Shown: positions 1 to 7,528, counted from the stretch's first letter. The stretch is 64,000 nt of DNA from Bacteroidaceae bacterium (GCA_017524545.1 JAFXVN010000047.1:1-64000); one strand, 5' to 3'. Numbers and translations are program-made. Notes: generated from the sequence alone by a model not told the origin.

Positions 1-360
1 AACAATGTCAAGAACAAGTTACTCCATGTCGTCACCTCCATGGTCAAGAACAAGCAAGTTTACAATCCGAAATATAGATTATCAGCATAATATTAAAAAT
101 AATGGTCAAAATATTTGGAATTTAACATAGAAAGCAGAAAATCTGGACTCACTTCACACATATAATTTGTGGGTAATTTGTGGTAATTCGTGTTATAATA
201 AAACATCTAATTGCCAGAAATTACCCATGTAATTTATCATTTATTTCTTATTATGACATCTAAAAACTCGAAATAAGCGAATAAACTATGCCCTTGATTA
301 CGAGAGATATTCGAGTCTTTAGTGTTTTTAGATGTGATAAAAGAAAAGGGAAATAATCCA

Positions 361-610
361 AACTGCACTGAACTCAGTGCAGAAAATCGCACAAATCGCA
401 CTGAATTGAGTGCAATTTGGTGTGTTTTGGATATTCACACAGTGTGCTGTAAAACCTCACAGGCTGTGCCGCGAAACATCACACTGCGTGCCACAAAACT
501 TCACACAGCGTGCTTACAAATTATTTCCAAGCTTTGAAAATCTATTTTCAAGGCTTGATAATATATTTTCAAAGCTTGATAATATATTTTCACGCCTTGA
601 AAATAATTAT
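361..610. repeat. Three successive arrays of short imperfect palindromes
   Basis: The first 720 bases hold no convincing gene. Inside them are three adjacent arrays, each with its own word. The first (about 363-415) has two copies of a GCACTGAA..AGTGCA palindrome. The second (about 435-510) has four units of about 22 bases, each a CACA..TGTG mini-hairpin with a variable centre followed by an AAA-rich linker. The third (about 527-608) has four units of about 24 bases built on TTTTCAA.GCTTGA. The stems are kept while the loops vary. Function is unknown. The arrays resemble in style those at 27681-27746 and 28303-28382. Confidence 0.7.
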
Positions 611-720
611 GTAACGAGCCTAAAAGACTTTTATGCCGTGTTATCGGGAGGTTTATATCGCGCAGTTCATGAGTTTGTTTCCTGTTGAACAGCGTATCAC
701 TTCGGCTTGTCGCATGGAAT

Positions 721-1740
721 TTAATCAGCGAGAGGAACACGATGTCTGATGAGGGTGTTACGTATCTGCCGTGCCAAATGAAACGCAAGATTCACAGGCA
801 CAGCATTACCTATCATCTTATAACCATAGTTCACATCATCATAGACGAAATGGAAATCGTCGGGGAATGTTTGAACTCTTGCAACCTCCCTGACGGTCAT
901 CCTGCGGTAAAGATGTTCAGAGCCGAGAACAAACCTTCTTCTGCCCGGTGCAATAAGTTCCATTGCTGGAGCCTGTGGATGCAGTTGGCATTGACGTCCA
1001 CTCGCCTGAACGGTAAAGCCCTGCTCGTCCCAGCCTCTCACCCTATTTCTTGACATAAAGATAGGTGAATAGCCACTTACATAATACTCATGGTTATCAA
1101 CGATACAGGCATCTCCGTTAGAATGGTTATGCTCTAATGCAGGGATGGCAGTTTCACGCAAGTCCCATATTGCGTCTCTTAGCGTTTGCTTGTGTGCTAT
1201 AGGGCAAGGGTATTCGAAATCTTTTATTCTTAAATCCTTTCTGAAGCCGACGAAGAAAATACGTTTCCTGTCTTCGGGAACTTCGTAATCCATAGCATTT
1301 AGCATTCTAAGCTGTACATCGTACCCATGTTCGCCCGCATTTTGAAAGGATTGCATAAAGACAGCAACCGCCTGAGCGTGTCTTGGAGCCAGCATCCCTG
1401 AAACATTCTCAGCCACAAAGAAGTACGGCTGAGTTGTTTCTAATATGCGAATGTATTCTAAAAACAATTGCCCTCTTGGATCGTCAAATCCTCGTTTGGC
1501 TCCACCTTCGCTCCACGACTGGCATGGTGGTCCACCAATTATTCCATCCACATGGATGGGAAATCTTCCTGCGTTTATCTGTTTTATGTCTCCTTCAATA
1601 AGATGTACAAAGGGGAAATTGTGCCTGTATGTTGGGCATATCTTCGAATCATACTCATTTGCCACTGCGGTAATAAACCCCGCTCTATGGAAGCCTAAGT
1701 CAAGACCTCCTGCACCGCTGAACAAACTAATTACAGCCAT
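721..1740 (-). CDS. DNA (cytosine-5) methyltransferase, HaeIII-like (GGCC)
   Basis: This 339-residue m5C methyltransferase should transfer a methyl group from SAM to cytosine in DNA. Motif I ([13 protein letters not shown]) is at residues 5-17 and the catalytic motif IV (GGPPCQS, nucleophile Cys73) is near residue 70. Motifs VI (ENVSG) and X ([13 protein letters not shown]) are present in order. The target-recognition stretch containing FMSRNRVR and [17 protein letters not shown] closely resembles M.HaeIII as I recall it, so GGCC is the inferred target. It starts 5 nt after the stop of the endonuclease gene, so the two are probably one transcript. GGCC is common in the flanking sequence, so an active nuclease would require this enzyme. 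The length is normal for the family. Confidence 0.93.
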   Translation of the reverse strand: MAVISLFSGAGGLDLGFHRAGFITAVANEYDSKICPTYRHNFPFVHLIEGDIKQINAGRFPIHVDGIIGGPPCQSWSEGGAKRGFDDPRGQLFLEYIRILETTQPYFFVAENVSGMLAPRHAQAVAVFMQSFQNAGEHGYDVQLRMLNAMDYEVPEDRKRIFFVGFRKDLRIKDFEYPCPIAHKQTLRDAIWDLRETAIPALEHNHSNGDACIVDNHEYYVSGYSPIFMSRNRVRGWDEQGFTVQASGRQCQLHPQAPAMELIAPGRRRFVLGSEHLYRRMTVREVARVQTFPDDFHFVYDDVNYGYKMIGNAVPVNLAFHLARQIRNTLIRHRVPLAD

Positions 1741-1745
1741 TTTCT

Positions 1746-2714
1746 TTACCTAAATATGTTTTGTGTGAATAATATGGGAGGATTACCTAATAGCTGAATG
1801 TCGAACTTCAAGGATGGAACAATCTTTGAGTCTGCACTATGAATCCTAAATGACACCTCCCAACCTCCATCTAATATCAAATCAAGCGTTGTGCTTTCAC
1901 GTCCAGCCATAAAGTCAAACTCTACAATTCTGTTTGGTAAGTTTATCTTGGGTGTTGTGTATTTAGTTTTTACACCGTTTACCGTTTTATTTAATTTATT
2001 ATCAGTATTAAATGCCTTTACAATCACCAAGTTGTGACTATCGTCCTTAATGACTTTATAGAAAGAATAATTTCCTATCAAGTACTTTATTAGCTTTGCT
2101 GGTACACCTACATTATTATTGTTTATCCTTATTAGTTCCTTTCTGAAAGCCTTTAGAAGAGGTATATATACATATCGGATTTTGTCATCTCCTAATGATT
2201 TGAAAGTATGTCCTTCTGATTTGCGCTTCAACAGGTAATTGAAAACAGGTTTAATCTCATCCCAATATGTTTGAGAACATGGACAACCTACCCATTCGTT
2301 CCCAAAATCCAACACATGACTTAACCTGGAATGCTTCACGGCATCATTATTGTTTTTGGCAGAAAAACCGATTTCCCATGCAGGCTTGATTCTACGAAAG
2401 ACCACATCTCGAACATCTCCAGTAGCACCTTTAGAATCATTTTGTAACGATATGAACAACTTATCTGAATGTTTTGTTTGTGCTCGCAATCCCGGCTCAA
2501 TTTTCTGCATAATTTCAATAGTCTGCTTAGATGCCGTATCAAATTCCTCTTTTTTGTTATCCGGAAAAGAATTGTAAAAACCACGTGCCACCTTCAATGC
2601 AGAGTTATCTACCATTTCTACGTTAATGTTTTCATGCTGTAAATAGATATAATACTGATAGGCCAATGAGTATTCAAAAGCCTTTCCGTTCTTTACCTGA
2701 TCTCCTTTTGGCAT
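1746..2714 (-). CDS. HaeIII-like type II restriction endonuclease
   Basis: This 322-residue protein resembles the RE_HaeIII family. The recognisable stretch is around residues 120-155 ([17 protein letters not shown], then [16 protein letters not shown]), which recalls R.HaeIII, and the N-terminus ([15 protein letters not shown]) also fits. It would cut unmethylated GGCC, matching the adjacent HaeIII-like methyltransferase 5 nt downstream. The nuclease gene comes first in the operon. Base composition is AT-richer than the nearby housekeeping genes, which suggests horizontal acquisition. A minus-strand terminator-like hairpin lies just upstream, so the promoter is unclear. The reading frame is intact. 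Activity cannot be judged from sequence. Confidence 0.85.
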   Translation of the reverse strand: MPKGDQVKNGKAFEYSLAYQYYIYLQHENINVEMVDNSALKVARGFYNSFPDNKKEEFDTASKQTIEIMQKIEPGLRAQTKHSDKLFISLQNDSKGATGDVRDVVFRRIKPAWEIGFSAKNNNDAVKHSRLSHVLDFGNEWVGCPCSQTYWDEIKPVFNYLLKRKSEGHTFKSLGDDKIRYVYIPLLKAFRKELIRINNNNVGVPAKLIKYLIGNYSFYKVIKDDSHNLVIVKAFNTDNKLNKTVNGVKTKYTTPKINLPNRIVEFDFMAGRESTTLDLILDGGWEVSFRIHSADSKIVPSLKFDIQLLGNPPILFTQNIFR

Positions 2715-2744
2715 ACTTCAAACTATGGCATTCAGACACGAAAA

Positions 2745-2774
2745 GCCCCTGCGTTTTCGAAAAAGCGCAGGGGC
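2745..2774 (-). terminator. Terminator-like hairpin upstream of the endonuclease gene
   Basis: GCCCCTGCG pairs with CGCAGGGGC around a TTTTCGAAAAA loop. On the minus strand it is followed by TTTTC, so it would end minus-strand transcripts coming from the structured region at 2785-3357, about 30 nt before the endonuclease start codon. It could be a terminator or an attenuator. Confidence 0.6.
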
Positions 2775-2784
2775 GGTCATGCTT

Positions 2785-2899
2785 GTGACATAAGCGACTG
2801 GAAACGCTGCAGAAAAAGCATAACGAATCCCCCGCGCAATCAGTGCGAGGTCATTATCTTTCTGCTTCTGCTTTGTTTAGCTTTCCAGTTCTATGTCAC
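2785..2899 (-). ncRNA. Candidate rod-shaped structured RNA
   Basis: This is a 115-base imperfect inverted repeat. The outer arms GTGACATA and TATGTCAC pair, followed inward by CTGGAAA with TTTCCAG, GCAGAA with TTCTGC, and ATAATGA with TCGTTAT, closed by a small CGCA-type tip. The minus orientation is preferred because a terminator-like hairpin follows on that strand. I found no consensus promoter immediately upstream. It could be a small RNA, a structured leader of the restriction operon, or a DNA-level palindrome. Confidence 0.45.
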
Positions 2900-3064
2900 C
2901 AGAAGTAAAATGAATCTCGTATTATATGTTATCAGTTGCTCTTTATTCTCTTGTCCTTGTTCTTTTAATCTGACAAGCACCCAAAGTCAGTTGATTGTTA
3001 TTCCGTTCTATACCTACAAACAAAAAACGTGGGTGCTTTCTTCTGTTTGTTCGTCATTCGCGGT

Positions 3065-3240
3065 CTTAGGAAACCTTAGCAATGAACAACCAGAGTTAAC
3101 ATCCACGTCGTAGCATATAGTACACCCGTAATGTGTGCGTTGAGGCTACACGAGCCTCGCGCACACTACGGAGAGCATATACCACACCCCGTGATGTTAC
3201 ATCTGCAATGTTCTTGATTGCTTATTCGGAAGTTCCTAAG
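3065..3240. repeat. 176-bp rod-like imperfect palindrome
   Basis: CTTAGGAA and TTCCTAAG close the outside. Inside them GCAAT pairs with ATTGC, GAACA with TGTTC, TTAACAT with ATGTTAC, and CCGTAATGTGTGCG with CGCACACTACGG, capped by GAGGCT/AGCCTC. The central internal loop is odd: its two sides are near-direct repeats (AGCATATAGTACACCCG and AGCATATACCACACCCCG) rather than complements. The strand and function are unknown. It may be a structured RNA or a protein-binding DNA structure. Confidence 0.5.
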
Positions 3241-3251
3241 TTTCGAATGAC

Positions 3252-3383
3252 CAAAAACAAAGCGTCAGTAACGCCTTTCATTATGTAGTGCCTGCCCATT
3301 TAGCTCCACACATCACCTTGTGCATCCTAGCCATTTTGGGCAGTTCGCTTTGCAAAGATACGATTAAGTGAGAACAATACAAA
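3252..3383 (-). promoter_or_regulatory. Promoter/short-ORF/terminator module, copy 1
   Basis: Read on the minus strand, this has a promoter TTTG-N19-TATCTTTGC (3383 to 3352), a 17-codon ORF, and an intrinsic terminator (AAAGGCGT/ACGCTTT then TTTTT, 3278 to 3252). The transcript can also fold as nested stems CTGCCCA/TGGGCAG and GCACA/TGTGC. Bases 3252-3357 repeat at 4042-4147 with 4 mismatches. Here the module points toward the rod structures and the restriction operon. A second promoter-like match lies upstream at 3466-3436. Confidence 0.65.
3281..3334 (-). CDS. Short ORF of the duplicated leader module (17 aa), copy 1
   Basis: The ORF reads MARMHKVMCGAKWAGTT. The second copy at 4071-4124 reads MAKKHKVMCGAEWAGTT. 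Start, stop and length are kept, but three of 17 residues change, and the bases also form the hairpin of the module. The conservation may therefore reflect RNA structure rather than a peptide. It could be a leader peptide whose translation controls the terminator just downstream. There is no independent evidence of translation. Confidence 0.3.
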   Translation of the reverse strand: MARMHKVMCGAKWAGTT

Positions 3384-3435
3384 ACAAATCGACATTTATT
3401 TTTATTGTCGAGCGAAAGTATCTTCGACCGAAGGT

Positions 3436-3466
3436 CAAAGTTAGCGAATTATCCAACATGCGCAAA
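3436..3466 (-). promoter_or_regulatory. Promoter-like TTTG-N19-TAACTTTG
   Basis: CAAA at 3463-3466 and CAAAGTTA at 3436-3443 on the plus strand give TTTG-N19-TAACTTTG on the minus strand, the Bacteroidetes housekeeping promoter pattern. It lies upstream of the copy-1 module. The surrounding 3441-3505 segment is homologous to 4148-4212 beside copy 2. Copy 1 therefore has about 80 extra bases between the module and this promoter. Confidence 0.5.
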
Positions 3467-3482
3467 GAAAATGACCAAAAAG

Positions 3483-3625
3483 TTTGGAGGATATAGTAAA
3501 AAGGCTTACCTTTGCAGCGTCTTACAGGGGAATTCGCAGAAAGGATGACAACCTTTATGACCCTCGGGTCGTTTCGAGCCCCAAATATACGAGCCATCAC
3601 TCTTCGGAGCTGATGGCTTTGTTTT
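3483..3625 (+). ncRNA. Short terminated leader-type transcript
   Basis: A plus-strand promoter TTTG-N20-TACCTTTGC (3483-3515) is followed about 80 bases later by an intrinsic terminator (AGCCATCA/TGATGGCT then TTGTTTTG, 3592-3625). Between them a 22-codon ORF (3545-3613, start MTTFMTLGSFRAP, end RAITLRS) stops inside the terminator stem. The same layout recurs at 6026-6204. No gene follows on this strand before 4453, so this may be a small RNA rather than an attenuator. It overlaps the 3' end of the opposite-strand gene. Confidence 0.5.
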
Positions 3626-4028
3626 GTGAGAGTATCTGGGGAACCGTGATACAATACTGTACCAAGTCTTGATTGGAACGCTGAAGGCCGACAGTCAGTT
3701 TGATATTCTCATATTGCATGACCAACAACTTTTCAAACTGCTTCTGATTTCGCGTATTCCGCTTGACTGGTAGTTCCCCTACAAACGTGGCATTCTGAAG
3801 AATTACTGTCAGCCGGAATACCGCTAACGTCGATTCATAGCTTCGCGCAGCTTTTTCGTAGGTCTCGTTAATGGATAGAAACTTGACACAGATATACTTT
3901 CCAAGAGCCTCGTTAAGGACCCTCTTGTCTGGATGCTCTGCAATCCACCGAGCATAGAAATCCTTGATGAGCTGTTCTCTTACCTTTATTTCATCTTTTG
4001 TCCTACCTACAGGTATATCTTGTGTCAT
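3597..4028 (-). CDS. Hypothetical protein, 143 aa, of a Bacteroidales-type family
   Basis: The function is unknown. The protein is soluble, Lys/Glu-rich at the N-terminus, with no signal peptide or membrane segment. A central stretch (VKFLSINETYEKAARSYEST) looks alpha-helical, and the C-terminal half (IKLTVG, then VQYCIT) looks like beta-strands. I recall proteins of this layout in Prevotella and Bacteroides genomes, always uncharacterised. The start codon lies 14 nt downstream of the terminator of module copy 2, so transcription would have to read through that terminator. The 3' end overlaps an opposite-strand terminator. Codon use is AT-richer than the neighbouring purF-like gene. Confidence 0.72.
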   Translation of the reverse strand: MTQDIPVGRTKDEIKVREQLIKDFYARWIAEHPDKRVLNEALGKYICVKFLSINETYEKAARSYESTLAVFRLTVILQNATFVGELPVKRNTRNQKQFEKLLVMQYENIKLTVGLQRSNQDLVQYCITVPQILSQNKAISSEE

Positions 4029-4041
4029 TTTAATTTAATTG

Positions 4042-4173
4042 CAAAAACAAAGCGTCAGTAACGCCTTTCATTATGTAGTGCCTGCCCATTCAGCTCCGCA
4101 CATCACCTTGTGCTTCTTAGCCATTTTGGGCAGTTCGCTTTGCAAAGTTAGCGATTTCTCCAATACGAGCAAA
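4042..4173 (-). promoter_or_regulatory. Promoter/short-ORF/terminator module, copy 2
   Basis: On the minus strand this reads promoter TTTG-N19-TAACTTTGC (4173 to 4142), a 17-codon ORF (4124 to 4071), then an intrinsic terminator (4068 to 4042), with the 143-aa gene starting at 4028. The order promoter, short ORF, terminator, gene is that of an attenuation leader. The 4042-4147 core matches 3252-3357 except at 4 positions, and the promoter spacing (19) is the same even though the spacer sequence differs. Confidence 0.68.
4071..4124 (-). CDS. Short ORF of the duplicated leader module (17 aa), copy 2
   Basis: The ORF reads MAKKHKVMCGAEWAGTT, the partner of the ORF at 3281-3334. It sits between a strong promoter match and an intrinsic terminator. 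If translated, ribosome position could influence formation of the terminator in front of the 143-aa gene. No run of a single amino acid points to a sensed metabolite. Confidence 0.3.
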   Translation of the reverse strand: MAKKHKVMCGAEWAGTT

Positions 4174-4246
4174 GAAAACAGCGAAAAGGTTTGGAGGATA
4201 TAATAATCTTTTTCTTGCTTTATCTCGCTTCTCGTAAATAATTTTT

Positions 4247-4288
4247 CTCTTTTCACTTTTCACTTTTCACTTTTTGTTGTACCTTTGC
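4247..4288 (+). promoter_or_regulatory. Promoter of the PurF-like gene with TTTTCAC words
   Basis: Repeated TTTTCAC words run directly into TTGTTGTACCTTTGCAC, with the -7 element TACCTTTGC at 4280-4288. The same cassette (TTTTCAC repeats, then TGTNGTACCTTTGCAC) precedes the DUF4954 gene at 7529 and rpsO at 39446. From 4313 to 4445 the leader is filled with TTTACNATTT-type words in both orientations and no further gene. Confidence 0.6.
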
Positions 4289-4452
4289 ACACGAAATAAA
4301 GAAGGAGAATCATTTACTATTTGACGATTTACAATTTACAATTGATGTACAATTTAATTATTGAATTATTTGTCGTCTGCCTCGTAAATGGTAAAATAGT
4401 CAAATCGTAAATAAATAGTACATCGTAAATTGTAAAATTGTAAATTAAATCA

Positions 4453-5880
4453 ATGGGTGGATTCTTCGGAACGGTACAGAAGCGGCCGTGCGCTGCTGAC
4501 CTCTTTTACGGCACGGACTATCAGTCACATCTTGGCACCAAACGTGGCGGCATGGCCACTCTGAGCGATGAAGGCGACTTCCTGCGCAGCATCCACAATC
4601 TCGAAAGCACATACTTCCGCACGCGCTTCGAGCCGGAACTCGACAAGTTCCAGGGCAAGGCGGGCATCGGCGTCATCAGCGACACCGACGCTCAACCAAT
4701 GCTGATGAACAGCCACCTGGGACGCTTTGCGCTCGTCACTGTGGCGAAGATAAACAACCAGGAGGAACTGGCACAGCAGCTGCTCGACGAGGGCGGACAC
4801 CTCAGCGAGTTCAGCAGCGGCAGAATCAACCCGACGGAACTCATCGCGCTCCTTATCATAAAAGGCAAGGACTTCGTGGATGGCATCGAAATCGTCTTCA
4901 AGCACATCAAGGGTTCGTGCTCCATGCTGTTGCTCACAGAGAACGGCATCATCGCGGCCCGCGACTCGTGGGGCAGGACGCCTATCGTGGTGGGCAGCAA
5001 GGAGGGCGCACTTGCCGTGACGAGCGAGACATCCGCCTTCCCCAACCTGGGCTTCGAGACAACCTATTTCGTCGGCCCGGGCGAAATCGTCCGCATCACG
5101 GCAGAGCAGATGGAAGTGCTGCGCCCCGCCAATCCCAAGATGCAGATATGCGCTTTCCTGTGGGTTTATTACGGATTCCCCACCAGCAACTACGAAGGGC
5201 GCAACACTGAAGTGGTGCGCAACGAGTGCGGCCGCGTGATGGGACAGGAGGACCAGACCGAGGTGGACTGCGCCTGCGGCATCCCCGACAGCGGCATAGG
5301 CATGGCGGTAGGTTATGCACAGGGACACGGCTGCCCCTATATGCGAGCCATCAGCAAATACACACCCACCTGGCCCCGCTCCTTTACGCCAAGCGACCAG
5401 ACCATGCGAAACCTCGTTGCCAAGATGAAGCTCATCGCCAACAAAGACGTGCTCAAGGACAAGCGCGTGCTCTTCTGCGACGACAGCATCGTGCGCGGCA
5501 CACAGCTCCGCGACAATGCCAAAGAGCTTCACCGCCTCGGAGCCAAGGAGGTCCACATGCGCATCGGCTGTCCGCCGCTGGTCTATAGCTGTCCCTTCGT
5601 CAACTACAGCGCCAGCAAGAGTGACTTGGAACTCATCACCCGCCGCATCATCAAGGACTTTGAGGGCGACGACAACAAGAACCTCGAGGCATACACCCGC
5701 ACGGACAGCCCCGAGTACAAACGGATGGTGGAGGAGATAGCCCGCCGCCTCAACCTCGACTCGCTGCGCTTCTCAAAGCTCGAAACACTCGTGTCTGCCA
5801 TTGGCCTGCCCAAGGAACGCATCTGCACCCACTGCTTCGACGGCAGCTCCTTCTACACGCTCAAAGAGGAAAACAAGTGA
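4453..5880 (+). CDS. PurF-like amidophosphoribosyltransferase paralog lacking the N-terminal cysteine
   Basis: The family makes phosphoribosylamine from PRPP and glutamine. This 475-residue protein has an N-terminal glutaminase-like domain (about 1-240) and a C-terminal phosphoribosyltransferase domain with a clear PRPP motif, DDSIVRGTQ, near residue 343. The usual start is Met-Cys-Gly, where Cys becomes the catalytic N-terminal nucleophile. Here it is Met-Gly-Gly (MGGFFGTV), so glutamine-dependent activity is doubtful. RGG near residue 31 and RDSWGRTP near residue 173 are retained. A CxxCFDG-like segment (CTHCFDG) lies near the C-terminus. I recall similar Cys-less paralogs in other Bacteroidales. 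It could use ammonia, take another partner, or have a regulatory role. It is a single gene with its own promoter. Confidence 0.85.
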   Translation: MGGFFGTVQKRPCAADLFYGTDYQSHLGTKRGGMATLSDEGDFLRSIHNLESTYFRTRFEPELDKFQGKAGIGVISDTDAQPMLMNSHLGRFALVTVAKINNQEELAQQLLDEGGHLSEFSSGRINPTELIALLIIKGKDFVDGIEIVFKHIKGSCSMLLLTENGIIAARDSWGRTPIVVGSKEGALAVTSETSAFPNLGFETTYFVGPGEIVRITAEQMEVLRPANPKMQICAFLWVYYGFPTSNYEGRNTEVVRNECGRVMGQEDQTEVDCACGIPDSGIGMAVGYAQGHGCPYMRAISKYTPTWPRSFTPSDQTMRNLVAKMKLIANKDVLKDKRVLFCDDSIVRGTQLRDNAKELHRLGAKEVHMRIGCPPLVYSCPFVNYSASKSDLELITRRIIKDFEGDDNKNLEAYTRTDSPEYKRMVEEIARRLNLDSLRFSKLETLVSAIGLPKERICTHCFDGSSFYTLKEENK

Positions 5881-6025
5881 TTGTTCCGACTTGTGGTCAA
5901 TATACAACTAAAGGTTAAAAAGACGAGCATATCGCATCGTTTTATTTCAACAAGATACCATTCCTACGGAATTCGGTCCAAAAAACCAAATAATTACTAT
6001 ACGGACAAAGAAAGAAGCTAAAAAG

Positions 6026-6204
6026 TTTGGAAGAAAAGGGAAAAAAGCCTACCTTTGCAACGCGGAAGGGGAAAACCAAGTAGAGCCACGATGTGCGGAA
6101 CGGTGGCATCTGAGTGATGATGAGCAATTCGACCTTGCCGCTTGGTTTCCTTCGCTCTCTAAGACCGACAGCGTCACTCTGTGGCACTGTCGGTTTCTAT
6201 TTTT
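6026..6204 (+). ncRNA. Short terminated leader-type transcript
   Basis: A promoter TTTG-N20-TACCTTTGC (6026-6058) is followed by an intrinsic terminator (ACCGACAG/CTGTCGGT then TTCTATTTTT, 6164-6204). An ORF from about 6114 (MMMSNSTLPLGF...) runs through the terminator stem, as in the transcript at 3483-3625. The promoter spacer is also similar (GAAG or GAGG start, A/G-rich). No gene follows on the plus strand before 7529, so it may be a stand-alone small RNA. The 488-bp gap it sits in has otherwise only a weak opposite-strand ORF. Confidence 0.5.
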
Positions 6205-6296
6205 ATGTAACGCTTGCCGTTGAACTCCTTCTTGTCTGTTTGGCGTGTTGCAGTGATGAAGTTGACATGCTTGACAACTTCGCGGCTTATCTTCAT
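6174..6296 (-). CDS. Possible small ORF, 40 aa
   Basis: It starts MKISREVVKHVNF and ends RYIKIETDSATE, stopping inside the opposite-strand terminator hairpin. It is basic, with no signal peptide. There is no consensus promoter in front of it and I recognise no family. It lies downstream of queE on the same strand and could be part of that transcript or chance. Confidence 0.22.
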   Translation of the reverse strand: MKISREVVKHVNFITATRQTDKKEFNGKRYIKIETDSATE

Positions 6297-6368
6297 CTTA
6301 TAATTGGGATGGATAATAAATTTTGAGTGCCCATCGGTATAGATAAAATAGTTTCCATGGGCGTTCCT

Positions 6369-6971
6369 TCATTTTATGCCGAGCAGCTTGTGGGTCTGCA
6401 GGGACAACGACCAGTGGGGATGTTCCAGGATGTAGTCGATGCAGGAGCGAAGGATAGCGCGGTTGCGCAATTCGTCGCCTGTGTCGAGGGGTTGCAGATA
6501 AAAGCCCCCTCTCCTAACCCCTCCCCCGGGGAGGAGGGGGACAAAACGCTCGGGGTCTGTGCCGTCGCCCATATAAAGGACTTTCAACTCGTCTATCTTT
6601 AAGTCCTCCCTCACGGGGTAGGATTTAGGAGAGGCTGTCACCCAGTCGATACCCTGGGGCAAGGGCAAAGTGCCATTTGTTTCCACCTGAATAAAGAAAC
6701 CTGCTTCGTGCAGCTTATCCACAAGCGACTGCGTGAGCTGCAAAGCCGGTTCGCCGCCAGTGATGACAATATGACGCGGCTTGTGGCGGCTTGCCTCCTG
6801 TACGATTTCGTCCTCCGTCATCTCTGTGAAGGACTGGTGCTGTGTGTCGCAGAAAGGACACTTCAAATTGCATCCCGACAGGCGAAGGAAGAAAGCCGGC
6901 GTACCTGTGAAGCTGCCCTCGCCCTGCAACGACAGAAAAGTCTCGTTAACCCTCACTTTTTCAACTTTCAA
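6369..6971 (-). CDS. queE: 7-carboxy-7-deazaguanine synthase (radical SAM)
   Basis: The enzyme converts 6-carboxytetrahydropterin to 7-carboxy-7-deazaguanine in preQ0/queuosine synthesis. The radical SAM cluster motif is CNLKCPFC near residue 34, preceded by SLQGEG and followed by VITGGEPALQ. The gene follows queD after 3 nt and seems to start at TTG (6971). The junction is built of TTGAAAGTTGAAAATTG words that also encode the end of QueD. Near residue 150 the protein carries PLLPGGGVRRGGF, encoded by a GC-rich palindromic element (about 6502-6541) not expected in the family. The length of 200 aa is slightly long for QueE, consistent with an in-frame insertion. Confidence 0.9.
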   Translation of the reverse strand: MKVEKVRVNETFLSLQGEGSFTGTPAFFLRLSGCNLKCPFCDTQHQSFTEMTEDEIVQEASRHKPRHIVITGGEPALQLTQSLVDKLHEAGFFIQVETNGTLPLPQGIDWVTASPKSYPVREDLKIDELKVLYMGDGTDPERFVPLLPGGGVRRGGFYLQPLDTGDELRNRAILRSCIDYILEHPHWSLSLQTHKLLGIK

Positions 6972-6974
6972 TTT

Positions 6975-7310
6975 TCAACTTTCAACTTCGTACGTCGCTG
7001 TGTTGCCCTCGCTCTCCTGCACATCGACGCGATAGCATTCGGGAATCTGGTCGCAAATCCATCGGGCGATGTTCTCGGCGGTGGGGTTGCAGGGCAGCAC
7101 CTCGTTGAGGTTGGCATGGTCAAGCTGCGACTCGATGTGCTGCTTGATAAGCTTGAAGTCAACAACCATGCCGTCCTTGTTGAGTTCGCGAGCCTTGCAA
7201 TAGACGGTGATTGTCCAGTTGTGTCCGTGCATCCGGGTGCACTTGCTTGGATAGGACAGCTCCAAATGGTGGCTGGCGGAGATTACCAACCGTTTGCTTA
7301 TGTAATACAT
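6975..7310 (-). CDS. queD: 6-carboxy-5,6,7,8-tetrahydropterin synthase
   Basis: This 111-residue member of the 6-pyruvoyl-tetrahydropterin synthase fold acts one step before QueE in preQ0 synthesis. Zinc-binding histidines are visible in SASHHLELS and MHGHNW, and the family signature with HANLNEVLP is present near residue 70. Its last four codons (EVES) come from the TTGAAAGTTGA word repeat that bridges into queE. A -7 element TACCTTTGC (minus strand, 7383 to 7375) lies upstream, so queD-queE is a two-gene operon, divergent from the DUF4954 gene. Confidence 0.92.
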   Translation of the reverse strand: MYYISKRLVISASHHLELSYPSKCTRMHGHNWTITVYCKARELNKDGMVVDFKLIKQHIESQLDHANLNEVLPCNPTAENIARWICDQIPECYRVDVQESEGNTATYEVES

Positions 7311-7374
7311 CTTGTTGATTTACTATTTGACGATTTACGATTTGACGATTTACGGTTTACTATTTGAAAGTTTT

Positions 7375-7383
7375 GCAAAGGTA
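7375..7383 (-). promoter_or_regulatory. -7 element of the queD-queE operon
   Basis: GCAAAGGTA on the plus strand gives TACCTTTGC on the minus strand, about 65 bases before the queD start. The space between is filled by TTTACNATTT words. It is divergent from the 7493 promoter. Confidence 0.55.
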
Positions 7384-7446
7384 GGAAAAAGATTAGAGAT
7401 AAGAGATTAAAGATTAAAAGTTTTTTCCTTTTACGTCGAGAAGTGT

Positions 7447-7501
7447 TATATTTTTCACTTTTCACTTTTCACTTAAATGTCGTACCTTTGCACGCTGAAA
7501 A
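7447..7501 (+). promoter_or_regulatory. Promoter of the DUF4954 gene with TTTTCAC words
   Basis: Three TTTTCAC words are followed by TGTCGTACCTTTGCAC, with TACCTTTGC at 7493-7501, 28 bases before the ATG. This is the same cassette as before 4453 and rpsO. Confidence 0.6.
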
Positions 7502-7528
7502 CACCAATTAAGGTAAAAAGATTCATAT

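Noticed and set aside
1..360. Gene content at the left edge
   Set aside because: AT-rich with only short frames and no recognisable start, domain or promoter-gene pairing.
361..610. CRISPR array
   Set aside because: Units are too short, lack uniform spacers, and no cas genes are in the window.
3252..4147. Integron-like cassette flanked by attC sites
   Set aside because: The direct repeats flank one ORF and are partly palindromic, but lack clear RYYYAAC/GTTRRRY core sites, and no integrase is present; promoter plus terminator explains them better.
4525..5556. Long minus-strand ORF opposite the PurF-like gene, and similar long opposite-strand ORFs (7523-8902, 10440-12671, 24873-26474, 28946-30253)
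   Set aside because: They are antisense shadows of GC-rich genes with clear family identity and have no family-like sequence of their own.
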